From assembly GCA_023678885.1 (NCBI GenBank), contig CM042965.1:33771777-33835776 (forward strand): a stretch of DNA of 64,000 nt, in the 5' to 3' direction. The notes under the pieces are model-generated. The model was not told the DNA's origin, did not search any database, and worked only from the letters and a program-made list of their open reading frames with translations. Origin of the DNA: Pogostemon cablin. Taxonomy: Eukaryota > Streptophyta > Magnoliopsida > Lamiales > Lamiaceae. Positions 31,934 to 44,232 of this stretch are shown piece by piece. Each line of letters begins with the position of its first letter. Positions within the stretch are counted from its first letter, which is position 1. The position numbers and the translations under genes are program-made.

Positions 31934-33940
31934 AACCCCCAAACTGACATGTTGCTCGTCCCGATGCAACACAATCAAACCAAGGAGCCGTGTATAATTC
32001 ACGAGATCACCAAGTATAACACATATTAAACATGCAATTTTATCAATTAAAAACAAGTATTTCCTGCATCATACATATCATTCATGCAAAACATCACCCA
32101 ATTATATTACCATTCGCAGTACTAAGTCATCTAGCTCACAAGATAAGTGTTTACTCTCTCACTCAAGTGCTCATTGCACTTAAACGGTTGATATATACGC
32201 TCATACTCAATCCATACTCACGCGTAACCATAAGCTTAGCAATGGTCTCAAAAATCAACTCACAATCAACTCATGACTAGGATCACAAAGGGCTTGTTTT
32301 CGGGTTGTAATGTTGGCTCTTTGGAAAGGGTAGGAAAATTTAGATAAAGTGACTCAAACACTAGTAGAGAGTTACCTTGGAGGTTCTTGCTTTCTTCATT
32401 CGGCTATATATCCTCCTCCAATTTTTTCTCTTGTACTTGCATTTTTTAATTTTCTTTCTCTTCCTTGCATCAACATCATTCTTCTTTGGATAACTCGGGT
32501 ACCGATTGCAGGCACTACCCTTTTTAGCAGCAATCAGGGTACCAATTTCAGGCACTACCCCTAAATAAGATTTAACCATACACTTCTTTTACTTTACTCA
32601 GCCACATTCTATCTTCCTTCTTCTTCTTGCAACACTTATTCACCTCAACTTTCTACCAATGAATAAGGTATTTAAACAATGCTCAAGTAAAGGTTAAATA
32701 AGGTTCTTTTATTCGGCTTGCCAAATAAAAAGCTTTTTAAGGCTCAAACGGGGCTACCAAAGATATACATAATCAATGGGAAGGAAATTTGGCTAAGTAA
32801 CTCAAGTAATCAAGAATGGCCTAAGATCATATCCTAGCAATTCACCAATTGTAAGTCTCACACAAGACTCCAAGCCAAGTTCTAGAATATGTTCATATAA
32901 ATGATTCTCTCAAGAATAACCTATCATGATCAAGCACGATTAAAAGGCTCAAATCCTCACATGGGTAAATAGAATCCTAAGTACTCCTCATAGAACATAA
33001 TCAAGATCAATTTCACAAGAACTCTACATACTTATCAAATTATACATGCTTCTCATCAATGAAAATTAACACATGAACATATGAATGCACAAAATCCCAA
33101 AACCCATACATCATAGTCAATCATACAAGTGTCTCAAACCATCCAACTCATCTATCATAGTCACTCCTCACAATCCACATTCGAGATGATCAAATATGAC
33201 AATATATAGTACATGCCAACACACAAGACACATCCAACCATCATCACCATAACTTATCTCATCAAGCCATCACTCCACAATCCGGTGCAGATCACTTCGT
33301 CGTGGTCGAATTGACCTTCTATACAAATTTTTTCTTCAATTCGACCTCAATTCGACTTGGTCCCCTGGTCGAATTGACATGCCTCAGATTGAATCCATAC
33401 ACTGTAAGTTTCAGGTCCTCAATTCGACCTCAATTCGACCTGAGCTGCTGGTCGAATTGAAATAGTCGTGGTCGAATTGGCTCACTAGAAGTTTGCACAC
33501 TCCGATTCGACCTTGATTCGACCTGGGCCTCTGGTCAAATTGCCATGCCTCAGGTCGAATTAGGCTACTGGATGATTTTTTCCCCTCGATTCGACCTGAA
33601 TGCTTGGATTCGACCATACTCCCAGGTAGAATGGGCTCACTGATGCTCCAAAATTGAGTTTTCTTCATCTCCTACATACTTCAAGATTAACAACGAACAT
33701 TAAGTACCAGAATAGAGCATAACTTCATCAAGAATCAATCTTAAAACTTAACATTCATGAGTAACTCCGCGAACAACTCAAACACGGAACAAAACACCAC
33801 TAAACATTAGGCAAGTTACAAAAAATCGACACATAAAAATTGATTAAAGTTTCAATATGCGGCAAAAAATAACTCCCCTAACAAACGTCACAAAGAAAAG
33901 ATTATACTATCGGTGCTTATTGAGGTAAGTACATCATACC
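31934..33940 (-). other. E2 3' non-coding region with a second word array
   Basis: It starts with the purine tract complement (AACCCCCAAACTGACATG). Two GGTACC...GGCACTACCC motifs at 32497-32560. A second TTCGACC/GGTCGAA array occupies 33297-33640, outside the LTR. No coding sequence. Confidence 0.65.
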
Positions 33941-34120
33941 TCCCCAAACTTAGTAGAAACTATAGTCAAAACTAAGTTTACAAAGAGATGTAATTGCCAA
34001 TAAGTAACACCTCAAATATAAAAATTTCTTATTCACACGAATGAAATAAAGCAATAAAACGGGTGGGAAAGCCCCCAACAGGCGCTCTTGTTTAATGTCG
34101 GAGAGTCACGATGGAATACA

Positions 34121-34770
34121 GAATATGTAGACTACTGACTAAGAGGGCGATCTTCTTTCATCTTTACATTCTAATACTTTCTTTCCCTCTTCTTGTCTAC
34201 AGTCAACACCTCACCTTTCTTGGTAACAAGTATATAATCCTCAGAATTACCTTCCTCCCATGGCTGTCTAGACTCTTCCTTATCAATCTTTCACTTAAAT
34301 TCAGAATCATCTGTCTTAGAAAAATCAAGATTAAAAAAGTTAGAAATCACATCTATACTCTTGCATGATTTACTCTCCATGGGCATCTTCATTGCTTGAT
34401 CAAGAGAGAAAACCACATCTTCATTATCCATCTGCAGTCTAAGCTTCTCGTTTCTCAACCTCTTTGCTCTTTTCCACTTCTTCTCAACTATAGGCTCAGT
34501 GTTCTGCTATTGGGATGGCTCTAAGGTGTTCTGAACAATAGGTGTAGCATTCGGTATCGAATCGGGCATGAAACTATGTTGCTCAACCTCTGCTCGACCA
34601 AAAAGGACTGGTCGAGCAGATGCAGTTTGGTCAAGCAGCGTGCCTGATCGCGAGTTTTTGTTCGCCATGTGTCGTTTGACCAAGGTGGTCTGGAAGAATG
34701 GAAGAGTGCAAGTTGAACGATGCACCTGAAAACAGAGCATCGTAATTCTATTTTTCTGAAGTTTGGTCGA
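34121..34770 (-). pseudogene. E2 gag tail and fused downstream frame
   Basis: In element sense the sequence after the E1 insertion has the GCTCGACC/GGTCGAGC words (34560-34640), a TAG near 34508, then KKWKRAKRLRNEK. This corresponds to KKWQAAKRLREEK in E1 upstream of the protease. It joins directly to MDNEDVVFSLDQAM, which in E1 lies about 650 bp further, after the protease core; the protease active site is therefore deleted. The frame goes on with K-T-D-D-S-E-F-K, a stop, and DKKRGKK, related to the E3 domain at 27147-27660. RT to integrase is absent. Confidence 0.65.
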
Positions 34771-36413
34771 TGTTCAGCACGAAAATTCATGCTTTTCATA
34801 GGCCGTTTTCATATAATTATTGCATAATTTTAATATGATTTGTGGAGTTTATTATTTATTCTCATAATTTCTATGACTTCACGGGTATTGTTGAGATTTT
34901 GCAGATATTAGACATATTTTAGGGTGGAATTAATAAATTTTTGAAGAGGAGAAATAGTGATCACTAATGTTTGTACGTGGCCGGAATTGGAATTGTTGTG
35001 TTGTGATTCTTGTGAATATCAACGTGGGCAGCTCACGATAATAGTTATAACTTGATTAAATGGCATTAGCAGATCAATTCTTTTTATTAGTGGAGCTCAT
35101 AACATGCTTAAAAGCAATAGTGGGGCCCATGTTAAAGTGATGAGGAGACTACAATTTTTGGGCCGTGAATGAATTCAATTTTTGGATTCCATTATGTTAT
35201 TTGTGGGCCCAAGAATGAATGAATTACCATGGTTTTTGAAAGCCCAAAACATATGTTCAATGGCTAAAAAAAATAACGTGGAGAGCAGAACAAAAAAAGC
35301 GCCCGCTGTTCAGCGAAGAAAGAGGGGACGAACTGGTGAACGACACGAATCCATCACGCAGCCACACAATCACACCGCCATTCCACCCAATTCCACTCGA
35401 TTCATCTTGGTGTGCCATTTAAGGAGAGGAGAAATCATTCAATTGAAGGAGACGGAGAGAAGGACATCAACAATTCTTTAATCCAGGGTTTTATTCTTAG
35501 AACTCATTTTCTTTTCAATAAAGATGAACAGTGGTAAGATCATTCTTACACCCATGGACGTTGCTTGTAACTTCATGGGGTAAATACTTTTTGTAGTTCT
35601 AGGGTTATATGGATTAAGTTTATTTGATTTGATACTTGATATAGGGTTCAAACCTGCAGAATATTTATTTTCTTTTTCTATGAACTTATTGGAGACTATT
35701 TAATTTAAATTATGTAACGTTTGTGGTTATTTCATGATATTGACCAATACTTGAGATAATTATAACTTGTGTGCATTATTAAATTATTTGGTTATTTTGT
35801 ATAAGTTAAAGTAATTGACTTGATTGTTTGGCTTATTAGACATAGAAATTGTGATGGGTGTTATTGATATTGATGAATTGTCATATTAGTAATATTCAGG
35901 AAATTAGGTAATAAAGTTATAGTACCTAAAAAGGGAACACGTATCAGTTCTAGTACCTGACGAGGGAGAGAATAATTTAGTAAGTACCTAGAGAGGGAGA
36001 TAAGATTATTAACCTAGAGTCCTAGGAGATGAACCAGATAAATTACTAATTTGCTTAGACCAAATAAGTGGATTAGTAAAGTTTAGTGACTCTTCCATAA
36101 GTATCTATAGGAATTGAACACGACCATCAAAGTGTTGAATTAATTAGCTTAATCCAGAACCCCTAGAGCTACTATTTCTCATTCTTGAATTTTTGTATTT
36201 TATTTAATTGCTCTTACTTACTTTTGCGAGTATTAATTAATTTTAAAAATCAACAAACAATTGAATTTTTCACCTATCTTATTTAGTTTAGTAATTTTAG
36301 AAAATAAGTAGTTGACGTCCTTAGGATTCGATATTAAAACTTGGTTGCCTGCTGATACAGTTGATATCCCTACACTTAGGGGTTTATTTGTGTGCACTCG
36401 AAAACACGCAACA
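34771..36413 (+). repeat. E1 5' LTR
   Basis: 1643 bp, TG...CA ends, homologous to 44233-45876. Differences are mainly transitions plus a 3-bp and two 1-bp indels. Confidence 0.97.
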
Positions 36414-36419
36414 AGTTTT

Positions 36420-36437
36420 TGGCGCCGTTGCCGGGGA
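36420..36437 (+). other. E1 primer binding site (tRNA-Asp)
   Basis: TGGCGCCGTTGCCGGGGA, six bases after the LTR. It is the exact complement of the 3' 18 nt, CCA included, of plant tRNA-Asp(GTC) as I recall it; tRNA-Asp priming is typical of Athila elements. Confidence 0.9.
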
Positions 36438-36539
36438 CGGCATAATTGTTTATTTTTCTTTTAATTGCTAGATTATTTAAGACTATTTTTGTGTTAGTTA
36501 ATTATTATTTCTTAAACTTTTATTCTTCTTCACAGGTGT

Positions 36540-38083
36540 ATGCACACGAGATCAAAGAAGGGACTTCCACTCCTAAAATTTGATCCGGAAATCTAAGCAT
36601 CAGCAAGGAGAAGAAGGGGAAAAGGAAGAGTTGCTAACACAACACCTAATACTGCAAAAATTCCGAAAAAGAAAGATAAGGCGAAAGTGGCAGAGCAATC
36701 TACAGTGTTAGAAGTAGAAGGAGAAACTGAGAACCGCGACTTGCAAGAAGTCGAAGAGGAATTTGAAACAGTGATCATGGCAGGCGTTAGACAGCCAGAT
36801 GAGGATGACATAATACTCCGCGAGACTTTCAAATCCACTAATCTGGGAGGGACAGGCGTAGTTGGAGGTGTCAATGAAACAAATGACATCAGACCAGCCC
36901 TGATCTCTATGGTGGAAAGAAATCCTTTCGCGGGAGGTGTGTTTGATGAACCGTATGGGCACCTGAAGTGTTATAACAGCTATGTCAACACGGTGAAGAT
37001 GGCAGATGCCAATGATGATACTTGGAAAATGAGGTTGTTTCAGTTCTCCTTGGCTGATAAAGCAAGAGAGTGGTACGATAACCTGGAGCAAGGGTGCTGC
37101 AGCAATTGGACTGAACTTCAACAGCTTTTTGTGGAACGCTTCATGCCACCATCAAAAGTGATGGCTCTGAAGCAAGAGATAAACCAGTTTAAGCAGCGAA
37201 GAGATGAGACATTCAATGAGGCATGGGAGAGATTTAAAGAAGCTTTAAGGAGATGCCCACAACATGGTCTCAAGAAGTCTCAGATTATCAGTATGTTCTA
37301 CAATGGTCTGGATAATGATTTGAGAGTTTTAGTAGATGCATCTGCTGGTGGAACCATCTTTGGAAAGAGCTCGAGAGATGTTGAGAAGCTTTTTGATGAC
37401 ATATCCATGAACTCAAGAGACTGGCCCTCGGATAGAATTCGTGGAAGCTATGTGCTTGGAAAGGTTGCACGAGTGGAGGAGAAAGTGGCTGAAGCAGATA
37501 AGTTTGATAAGGTTGCTACTCAATTGGAAGAAATGAATAAGCACTTAAGCAATCTTTACAGTGGGGGAAGCAGTCAAGGAAGTGACAGTGATGGCATAGT
37601 GATGAACTTGCAAGAAGTTGAGGATGCTAAATGGGCCATGGGTCAGAGCACACAAGGATACAGAGGGCCGCCTAATAACCAAGGTGGAAATTGGCAAGGG
37701 AATAGGAACAACTAAGGAAATTTTAACAATAAGAATTTCCAAGGGGGTAACTATCAGAATCAAGGTGGCAATCAGAACAATCAAAGTGGAGGTGGAAATT
37801 GGCAAGGACAAAGAAGGCATGAGAACCTCTCATATTCAAATCAGAATAATGCAGTCCAGTTTCCAGCCAACTTTGATCATGGTGCAAAGACTGAGGAAGG
37901 AAAACCAGATTTCGAGGATCTGGTAAAGCAGTACATGGTGAATAATGAAGCAACCCATAAGGCTCATGAATCAAGAATCACCAAGTTGGAAGGAGTGATT
38001 GTGGGGATGAACTCTTCAATATCCAAGCAGTTGCAAGGGTTGGAGCACTCAATTGGTCAGCTGGCTTCAGCAGCAAAAGGGTA
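36540..38083 (+). pseudogene. E1 gag
   Basis: The frame begins with ATG at 36540 (MHTRSKKGLPLLKFDP, the usual Athila gag start), hits TAA at 36594, continues open as 36687-37715 (342 residues from an inner Met), meets TAA at 37713, and runs on Asn/Gly/Gln-rich to 38083, where the frame is lost. Gag-core motifs in the 342-residue block: FAGGVFDEPYGHL (81-93), AREWYDNL (126-133), EAWERFKEALRRCPQHG (178-194). No CCHC knuckle is seen. Gag should assemble the cytoplasmic particle. The 37713 stop fits a C-to-T change of a Gln codon. Confidence 0.9.
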
Positions 38084-41000
38084 AATTTCCATCTACAACG
38101 GAAATCAACCCAAAAGAGTGCAAAGCTATCACATTGAGGTCTGGGAAGCAGTATGAGGGACCAGAGATGCCAGTGGACAAAACAGATGATACAGTGGGCA
38201 ATAATGAGCCAATTCAGCTTGATAGTGACCCAACTCAAATTGAGTTGGAGTCAAGTAGTGATGCAGTGATTCCAGAAATTCCAGATTCATCTCAAATTCA
38301 AGTTAAGAAGGAAATTCCTGAGAAAAAGTGGCAAGCGGCTAAGAGGTTGAGGGAAGAAAAGTAGAAGGTTGAGGAACCAGAGAGAGATAGTTGGGGGATT
38401 CCAAAAACCAGGATACCCCTTCCATTTCCTCAACTTCACCTAAAGAAATGGCTTGATGAGAAGTTCAAGAGATTCTTGGAAATTTTCAGGAAAATCCAAA
38501 TTAATATCCCTTTTGCAGAGGCTTTGGAGCAGATGCCTCACTATGCCCGGTTCATCAAGGATATTATATCCAAGAAGAGAAGTTTGACCGGTGTAGAGAC
38601 AGTGAATCTCACTGAAAATTGCAGTTCAATCATTCAGAGGAAGTTACCTGAAAAGCTTAAGGATCCTGGCAGTTTTACAATTCCGTGTGAAATAGGGAGA
38701 GGGCCTGCGAAGAGGGCCTTATGCGATCTTGGAGCCAGCATCAACCTGATGCCGTACACCATGTTCAAAAAGTTAGGTTTGGGAGAGTTGAAGCCAACAT
38801 CGATAGCACTTCAGTTGGCTGATCGATCTCTAACCTATCCAAAGGGGGTGATAGAAGATGTATTGGTAAAGGTCGATAAATTCATCTTTCCAGTTGACTT
38901 CTTGGTGCTCGACATGGAGGACGACAATAATGTACCTCTTATCCTAGGAAGACCTTTCCTAGCTACTGGGGGAGCATTAATTGATGTTCAAAATGGAGAA
39001 TTGAAACTGAGGGTTAATGATGAAGAGATTGTCTTTTCCCTAGAGAAAGCGATGAGATGGCCAAAAGATAAGGAAGAGTGCAAGAGCTTGGAAGTGGTGG
39101 AGGAGACTGTGAATAAAAACATGTCTCTTATCCTGTCTAAGGATCCTCTGGAGATGTGTATCAGCGAGTCTCTCACTTTTCCCATCACGGAGTTGGATGA
39201 CTTATCTAATGAACTTTGTATTGAATATCTTGAATGCTTACATAGTTTAAATGATTGCAGGTATACTAAGGAAGAAGAAGCAAGGTTGGAGCAGACGAGG
39301 TGGAATCAGAAGTTCTTACCATTGGAGAAGGATGAGCCAGATGTGAAGGAAGAAAAGAAAGCAGAGCTTAAACAATTGCCAGATCATCTCATGTATGCAT
39401 ATATTGGCGACAATGAGACATTTCCGGTAATAGTATCCTCTTCTTTATCTAAATTTGAACGTGAAAGATTGCTAGAGGTTCTTAGGGAACATAGGTCAGC
39501 TATAGGATGGTCCATAGATGACTTAAAGGGTATTAATCCTGCTGTTTGCATGCATAGAATCAGGTTAGAGGATGAGAAAAAGACTTCTGTGCAACACCAG
39601 CGTAGGTTGAACCCTGCTATGCAGAAGGTGGTTAGGAAAGAGGTTTTGAAGTGGTTAGATGCTGGAATAGTTTTTCCTGTAAGTGATAGCCCTTATGTTA
39701 GTCCATTGCATGTGGTTGCAAAGAAAGGGGGGATGACTATAGTGAAGGCTGATGATGGTGAGGTACTAGCTACTAGGATACCCACGGGGTGGCGTGTTTG
39801 TGTGGACTATAGGAAGTTGAATGAAAACACGCGAAAAAATCACTTTCCCTTACCCTTCATGGACCAAATATTGGATAGGCTTGCAGGATATGAATTTTAC
39901 TGTTTCTTGGATGGGTATTCAGGATATAATCAGATAATGATTGCTCCTGAAGACCAGGAAAATATCACTTTCACCTGCCCCTATGGGACCTTTGCCTTTA
40001 GGAAGATGCCTTTCGGTCTATGCAATGCACCTGCGACATTTCAAAGGTGTATGATGGTTATCTTTGAGGGTCTAACTGAGAATATAATGGAAGTTTTCAT
40101 GGATGATTTCTCAGTTTTTGGCTCTTCATTTGATATTTGCTTGTTTAATCTGTCTCTTGTATTGAAAAGGTGTCAAGAAACCAATCTCGTTTTGAATTGG
40201 GAGAAATACCATTTCATGGTGAGAGAGGGTATTGTTCTTGGTCATTATGTGTCTGCTGCAGGTTTACAGGTAGATCGTGCAAAGGTAGTTGCGATTGAGA
40301 AGTTGCCACCCCCTACCAATGAGAAGGGAGTTCGCTCGTTCTTGGGGCATGCTGGATTTTACAGAAGATTCATCAAGGATTTTTCTAAATTCTCCAAGCC
40401 ACTATCTCACTTGTTAGAAAAAGATGTGCCTTTTGTATTTGATGATATTTGTTTGAGTGCATTTCAGGTTCTTAAGGAAGCATTGGTAACTGCTCCAGTT
40501 TTGATCACTCCAGATTGGACTGAGCCGTTTGTGCTGATGTGTGACGCGAGTGATATTGCACTTGGAGTTGTGTTGGGTCAGATGCGGGAAAAGAAGTTTC
40601 GTGCTATATATTATGCTAGCAAAACATTTGATTCAGCACAGAAGAATTACACCGTGACTGAGAAGGAGTTTCTAGCAGTGGTGTATGCTTTTGATAAATT
40701 CAGGCCATACTTGGTAGGGATGAGAACAGTTGTCTACACTGATCACTCGGCAATCAAATACCTGATGGAGAAGAAAGATGCAAAGCCGAGGGTGATTAGA
40801 TGGATCTTGCTGTTGCAAGAGTTTGACATGGAAATTCGGGACAAAAAGGGGAGTGAGAATGTTGTGGCGGACCACTTGTCTAGGTTGGAGACGAGAGAAC
40901 ACTGCGATGATGCTCATGAGGTGATCAAAGAGGTGTTCCCCGATGAGGAGATACTAGAGGTGGATATCCACAGGATCTATGCGTTGACCACACAAGAAGA

Positions 41001-41841
41001 AAACCCTTGGTATGCAAATTATGTCAACTACTTGGCAACAGGGACTAAGCCGTATCAAATGAGCAAGCATCAGTTAACAAAGTTCATGTATGATGTTCAG
41101 AGCTTCATTTGGGACGATCCTTTCGTCTACAAAATTTGCACGGATTCCATAATCCGTAGATGCGTGCCTGAAGCTGAATGGAATAGTGTGCTTGAGTTTT
41201 GTCACTCGCATCCAAATGGGGGGCATTTTGGTGCCCAAAAGACTGCAGCAAAGGTATTACAGTCCGGATTGTATTGGCCATCCTTATTCAAGACATGTCA
41301 GTCGTTTGTGGAGACGTGTGATAGATGTCAACGAATGGGGAGAATTTCAAGAAGGGATGAGATGCCGTTGCAGCCCAGTATGGTGGTGGAAATTTTTTAT
41401 GTATGGGGGATCGATTTCATGGGGCCTTTTTCCCCATCTAATGGATTCCTCTACATCCTTCTAGCTGTCGATTACATCTCGAAGTGGGTGGAAGCAATTC
41501 CAACAAAGACAAACAATGCTAGAGTGGTGCAGAATTTTCTGAAGAAGCACATATTTTCAAGATTTGGAGTACCTAGGGTGCTTGTTAGTGATGGGGGAAC
41601 ACACTTCGTTAATAAATTGATGGAAAAAGTATTGAAGGACTATGGTGTGAAACATAGGGTGGCAACACCCTATCACCCTCAAGCAAATGGGCAAGCCGAG
41701 GTCTCAAATAGGCAGGTGAAACAGGTGTTGGAGAAGACGGTTGGAGTGAGTAGGAAAGATTGGGCATTGAAGTTGGATGATGCTTTATGGATTTCAGAAC
41801 CGCCTACAAGACCGTCTTGGAGATGTCGCCATTTCAGATAG
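38053..41841 (+). pseudogene. E1 pol: protease, RT, RNase H, integrase core
   Basis: A frame shift relative to gag occurs near 38075; this frame reads KGKFPSTTEINP and ITLRSGKQYEGP (end of gag), a TAG at 38362, then open to 41841. Counting residues from Met at 38476: protease DLGASINLMP (84-93); RT with FLDGYSGYNQ (477-486), FGLCNAPATF (513-522) and FMDD (541-544); RNase H with CDASDIALG (689-697) and YTDHSAIKYL (754-763); integrase zinc finger H910/H917 and C948/C951, DDE residues in GIDFMGP (D980), SDGGTHF (D1039) and GQAEVSNR (E1075). All catalytic residues appear intact. A 1-base loss near 41790 shifts the frame after DDALW, so the last 17 residues are spurious. Confidence 0.95.
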
Positions 41842-42281
41842 TCTATGGGAAATCATGTCACCTTCCGGTGGAGATTGAGCATAGAGCTTATTGGGCGATA
41901 AGGAAACTGAATTTGAGTTTGACTGATGCAAAGGAGCTGTGAATGACCCATATCAATGAGCTTGATGAATTCAGAGAGAGGGCTTATAAGAATGCAAAGA
42001 TCTATAAGGCGAGAGTGAAGAAGTGGCACGATGCTAAGATTCGCCACAAGGAGTTCCATGAAGGAGATGAGGTATTGTTGTTTAACTCTCGTTTGAAAAT
42101 TTTTGCAGGCAAGCTGAAATCTAAGTGGATGGGACCGTTTGCGGTTCATAGAGCATGTGGAGGCGGAAGCTTTAAGTTGAAAGATAAGAACGGAGATATC
42201 TTTGTGGCTAATGGTCATCGTTTGAAGCACTATAAATCGTCACAAGATAGGGAAGTTCTTTTTCTTGATCACTTGCATTGA
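41793..42281 (+). pseudogene. E1 integrase C-terminal domain
   Basis: Continues integrase in a new frame after the deletion near 41790 (MSPFQIVYGKSCHLPVEIEH), is stopped by TGA at 41940, then reopens to 42281. It includes RAYKNAKIYKARVKKWHD and KSKWMGPFAVHRACGGGSF, the GPF/Y-type C-terminal module common in Athila integrases. This domain binds the element's DNA ends or target in intact enzymes. Confidence 0.9.
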
Positions 42282-42431
42282 ATGTACATCACGTCGTGCT
42301 CAACGACGTTAAAAATGAGCGCCTGTTGGGGGCTACCCTCCCGTTTTATTTGCTTTGATTTTATTTTATGTTGTGTGTTGAAAATTTAATCATTGGTGCA
42401 TGATTTTGCTTAAGGTAATCACATCCTTTTC

Positions 42432-42475
42432 AAACTTATTTTCTAACTTTGTTCGAAATAAGTTTGGGGGGAGGG
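42432..42475 (+). promoter_or_regulatory. Hairpin leading into G tract, copy 1 (internal PPT-like)
   Basis: AAACTTATTT at 42432-42441 pairs perfectly with AAATAAGTTT at 42456-42465 and is followed at once by GGGGGGAGGG. It resembles a polypurine tract placed about 1.75 kb before the 3' LTR. Confidence 0.5.
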
Positions 42476-42781
42476 TGATGTTCTTACCTTGTCTCATATG
42501 CACCGGGGATAAAATTTCATTGTTGTGTCTTGTTGTGTGAGTACCCTAGAGGTTGGAGGTTAGGATTTTGTTGATGATTGGTTGAGTATGAGTTTTCTCC
42601 TGATGTTTGATTGGTAATGCGATGCTTGATATTAGATTCTTTTGATTTGGATGTTTTTCATGAGTTAGAAAGGAAGAAGAAGGCGGCTGCGAATCATATG
42701 AGATAAGTATTTTATTTTCTCTTTTCTCTAGTTATTTTTCACTTTAAATTTTTGCATTTCAAGACTCCTATACTCTTTCTT

Positions 42782-42828
42782 AAACTTATTTTGATATTCT
42801 ATCAAAAATAAGTTTGGGAAGGAGGAGG
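42782..42828 (+). promoter_or_regulatory. Hairpin leading into G tract, copy 2
   Basis: AAACTTATTTTGATA (42782-42796) pairs with TATCAAAAATAAGTTT (42800-42815) with one bulge, followed by GGGAAGGAGGAGG. Confidence 0.5.
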
Positions 42829-44217
42829 CGATTTCTTGAAATTATTCTATTGATATGGAGAGCGAAAGAGATTGTCAAAGGAGATTGCCAGCCGAGGTAA
42901 GTAAGCTATCCTTCTGAGCTAAGTTTTGAGTTGAGTGATTATTGTTTGCATGTTGTGATATGAGAAGCATAATTTTTTGTTGATACTCCATGAACTTGAA
43001 CACTTCTGATATAATTTTAGGTATGTGACATGATTTGGTTTATGATGAAAATATTTTTATACTCAACTTGAAAATTCTTATTAATTGAGTGGATGAAATT
43101 GTGTTGTTGCATTAATCATGAATTGCTAGATAGCCTTGGTTGTTGGAATTATTTTATACCTAGTGAGATTTTGAGCCTCTTGAAAATCATGAACATTCTG
43201 ATGCATGATTATTTTTACTTCTTGAGAGTTTCTTGATTAATTGTGACGTGTATCTAGAACTTGCTCTGAGTCTCCTTGAATATTCGAGAATAGTCTGGTG
43301 GATTATGGAAATGATATTAGGCCATCTTTAATTTTTAACCCATCTTTTCCATACATTTTACCTGAATTCATTTAATCCTTAGTCACCCCGTTGAGCCTTG
43401 AAAAATCCATTGTTTTGAATAACCCGTTTGAGCTTAATCAATATTTGATTTTTTCTTATTTTTCTTGGATCAATTGAGTAATTGTTGAGGAGGTTAGAAG
43501 ATGAATGTGAATAATTTGGAGTTGAAAAGGATGATGAAGAAAGGAGTAGAAAAAGAATATAAAAATCCTATTGAGTCGAAAAAGGAAAAAATGGAAAAAG
43601 GAGTTGAAAAAAATAAAAATATATAAAGGGAGAGAAAGAAAAATAATAGTGGGGTAGCGTGCAAATTTAATACCCCCGATGCTGAAAGAGAAGAAGAAAA
43701 ATATTCTCTCATTATTGTGGTTGAAGGAAAAAAAATAATTTGGAGTTGAGGAGGAGGGTAGTACTTTAATGAAAGTGATGAAAAAAAAAATAATGATCAT
43801 GATGGATGGCCGCTTGATTGATCTGAGTTTTAAGTTACTTGTCCATATTTATCCTTCCCTAACCAAAGAGCCTAGGTTACAACCAATTACAAAGTTCTTT
43901 TTGATTCATAATTTTGCTAGCTACAAGTAAAAGGAAAGTTGAGACAATGGGCAAACCTATGGTTAAACACTGCATTTAAATCATGTTGAGTGTTTTGAAG
44001 CCTATATACTTGAGAGTTGAGTGATATACTTATCCTAGTGAGTTTTCATGTATCAAGGCATTAAATCTAGTTAGTAATGATTTTGTAATGTATCACATGC
44101 TTGTCTACTCTGTTAATTTGAATTTATTTTTCTTAAAATTTTTTGAAACCAAAATAATCATATGTCACGTCCTATTATTCTTTTATTCTTTTTATTGCCT
44201 CGGGACGAGCAATAGTT

Positions 44218-44232
44218 AAAGTTTGGGGAGTT
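44218..44232 (+). other. E1 polypurine tract
   Basis: AAAGTTTGGGGAGTT immediately before the 3' LTR; primes plus-strand synthesis in this class. Confidence 0.8.

Larger units (their letters stand above)
42282..44217 (+). other. E1 3' non-coding region, no env ORF
   Basis: No frame above about 115 codons on either strand, and none that resembles an env-like protein. Signals: GACGTTAAA...GCGCCTGTTGGGGGC (42305-42342); two hairpins running into G tracts (42432-42475 and 42782-42828); an AAAGAGCC block (43865); A-rich stretch 43530-43790. Confidence 0.7.

Noticed and set aside
35182..35481. 99-codon frame, repeated at 44647-44937
   Set aside because: In E1 LTRs, no family resemblance; differs between the copies by a frameshift at its end.
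36420..36437. tRNA gene
   Set aside because: Only the 18-nt primer site complementary to tRNA-Asp; no cloverleaf around it.
39000..39188. Minus-strand 66-codon frame and similar frames across 36.6-41.5 kb
   Set aside because: Antisense shadows of E1 gag-pol.
42282..44217. Env-like ORF of E1
   Set aside because: Position expected for Athila env, but no frame of adequate length, signal peptide or membrane segment was found.
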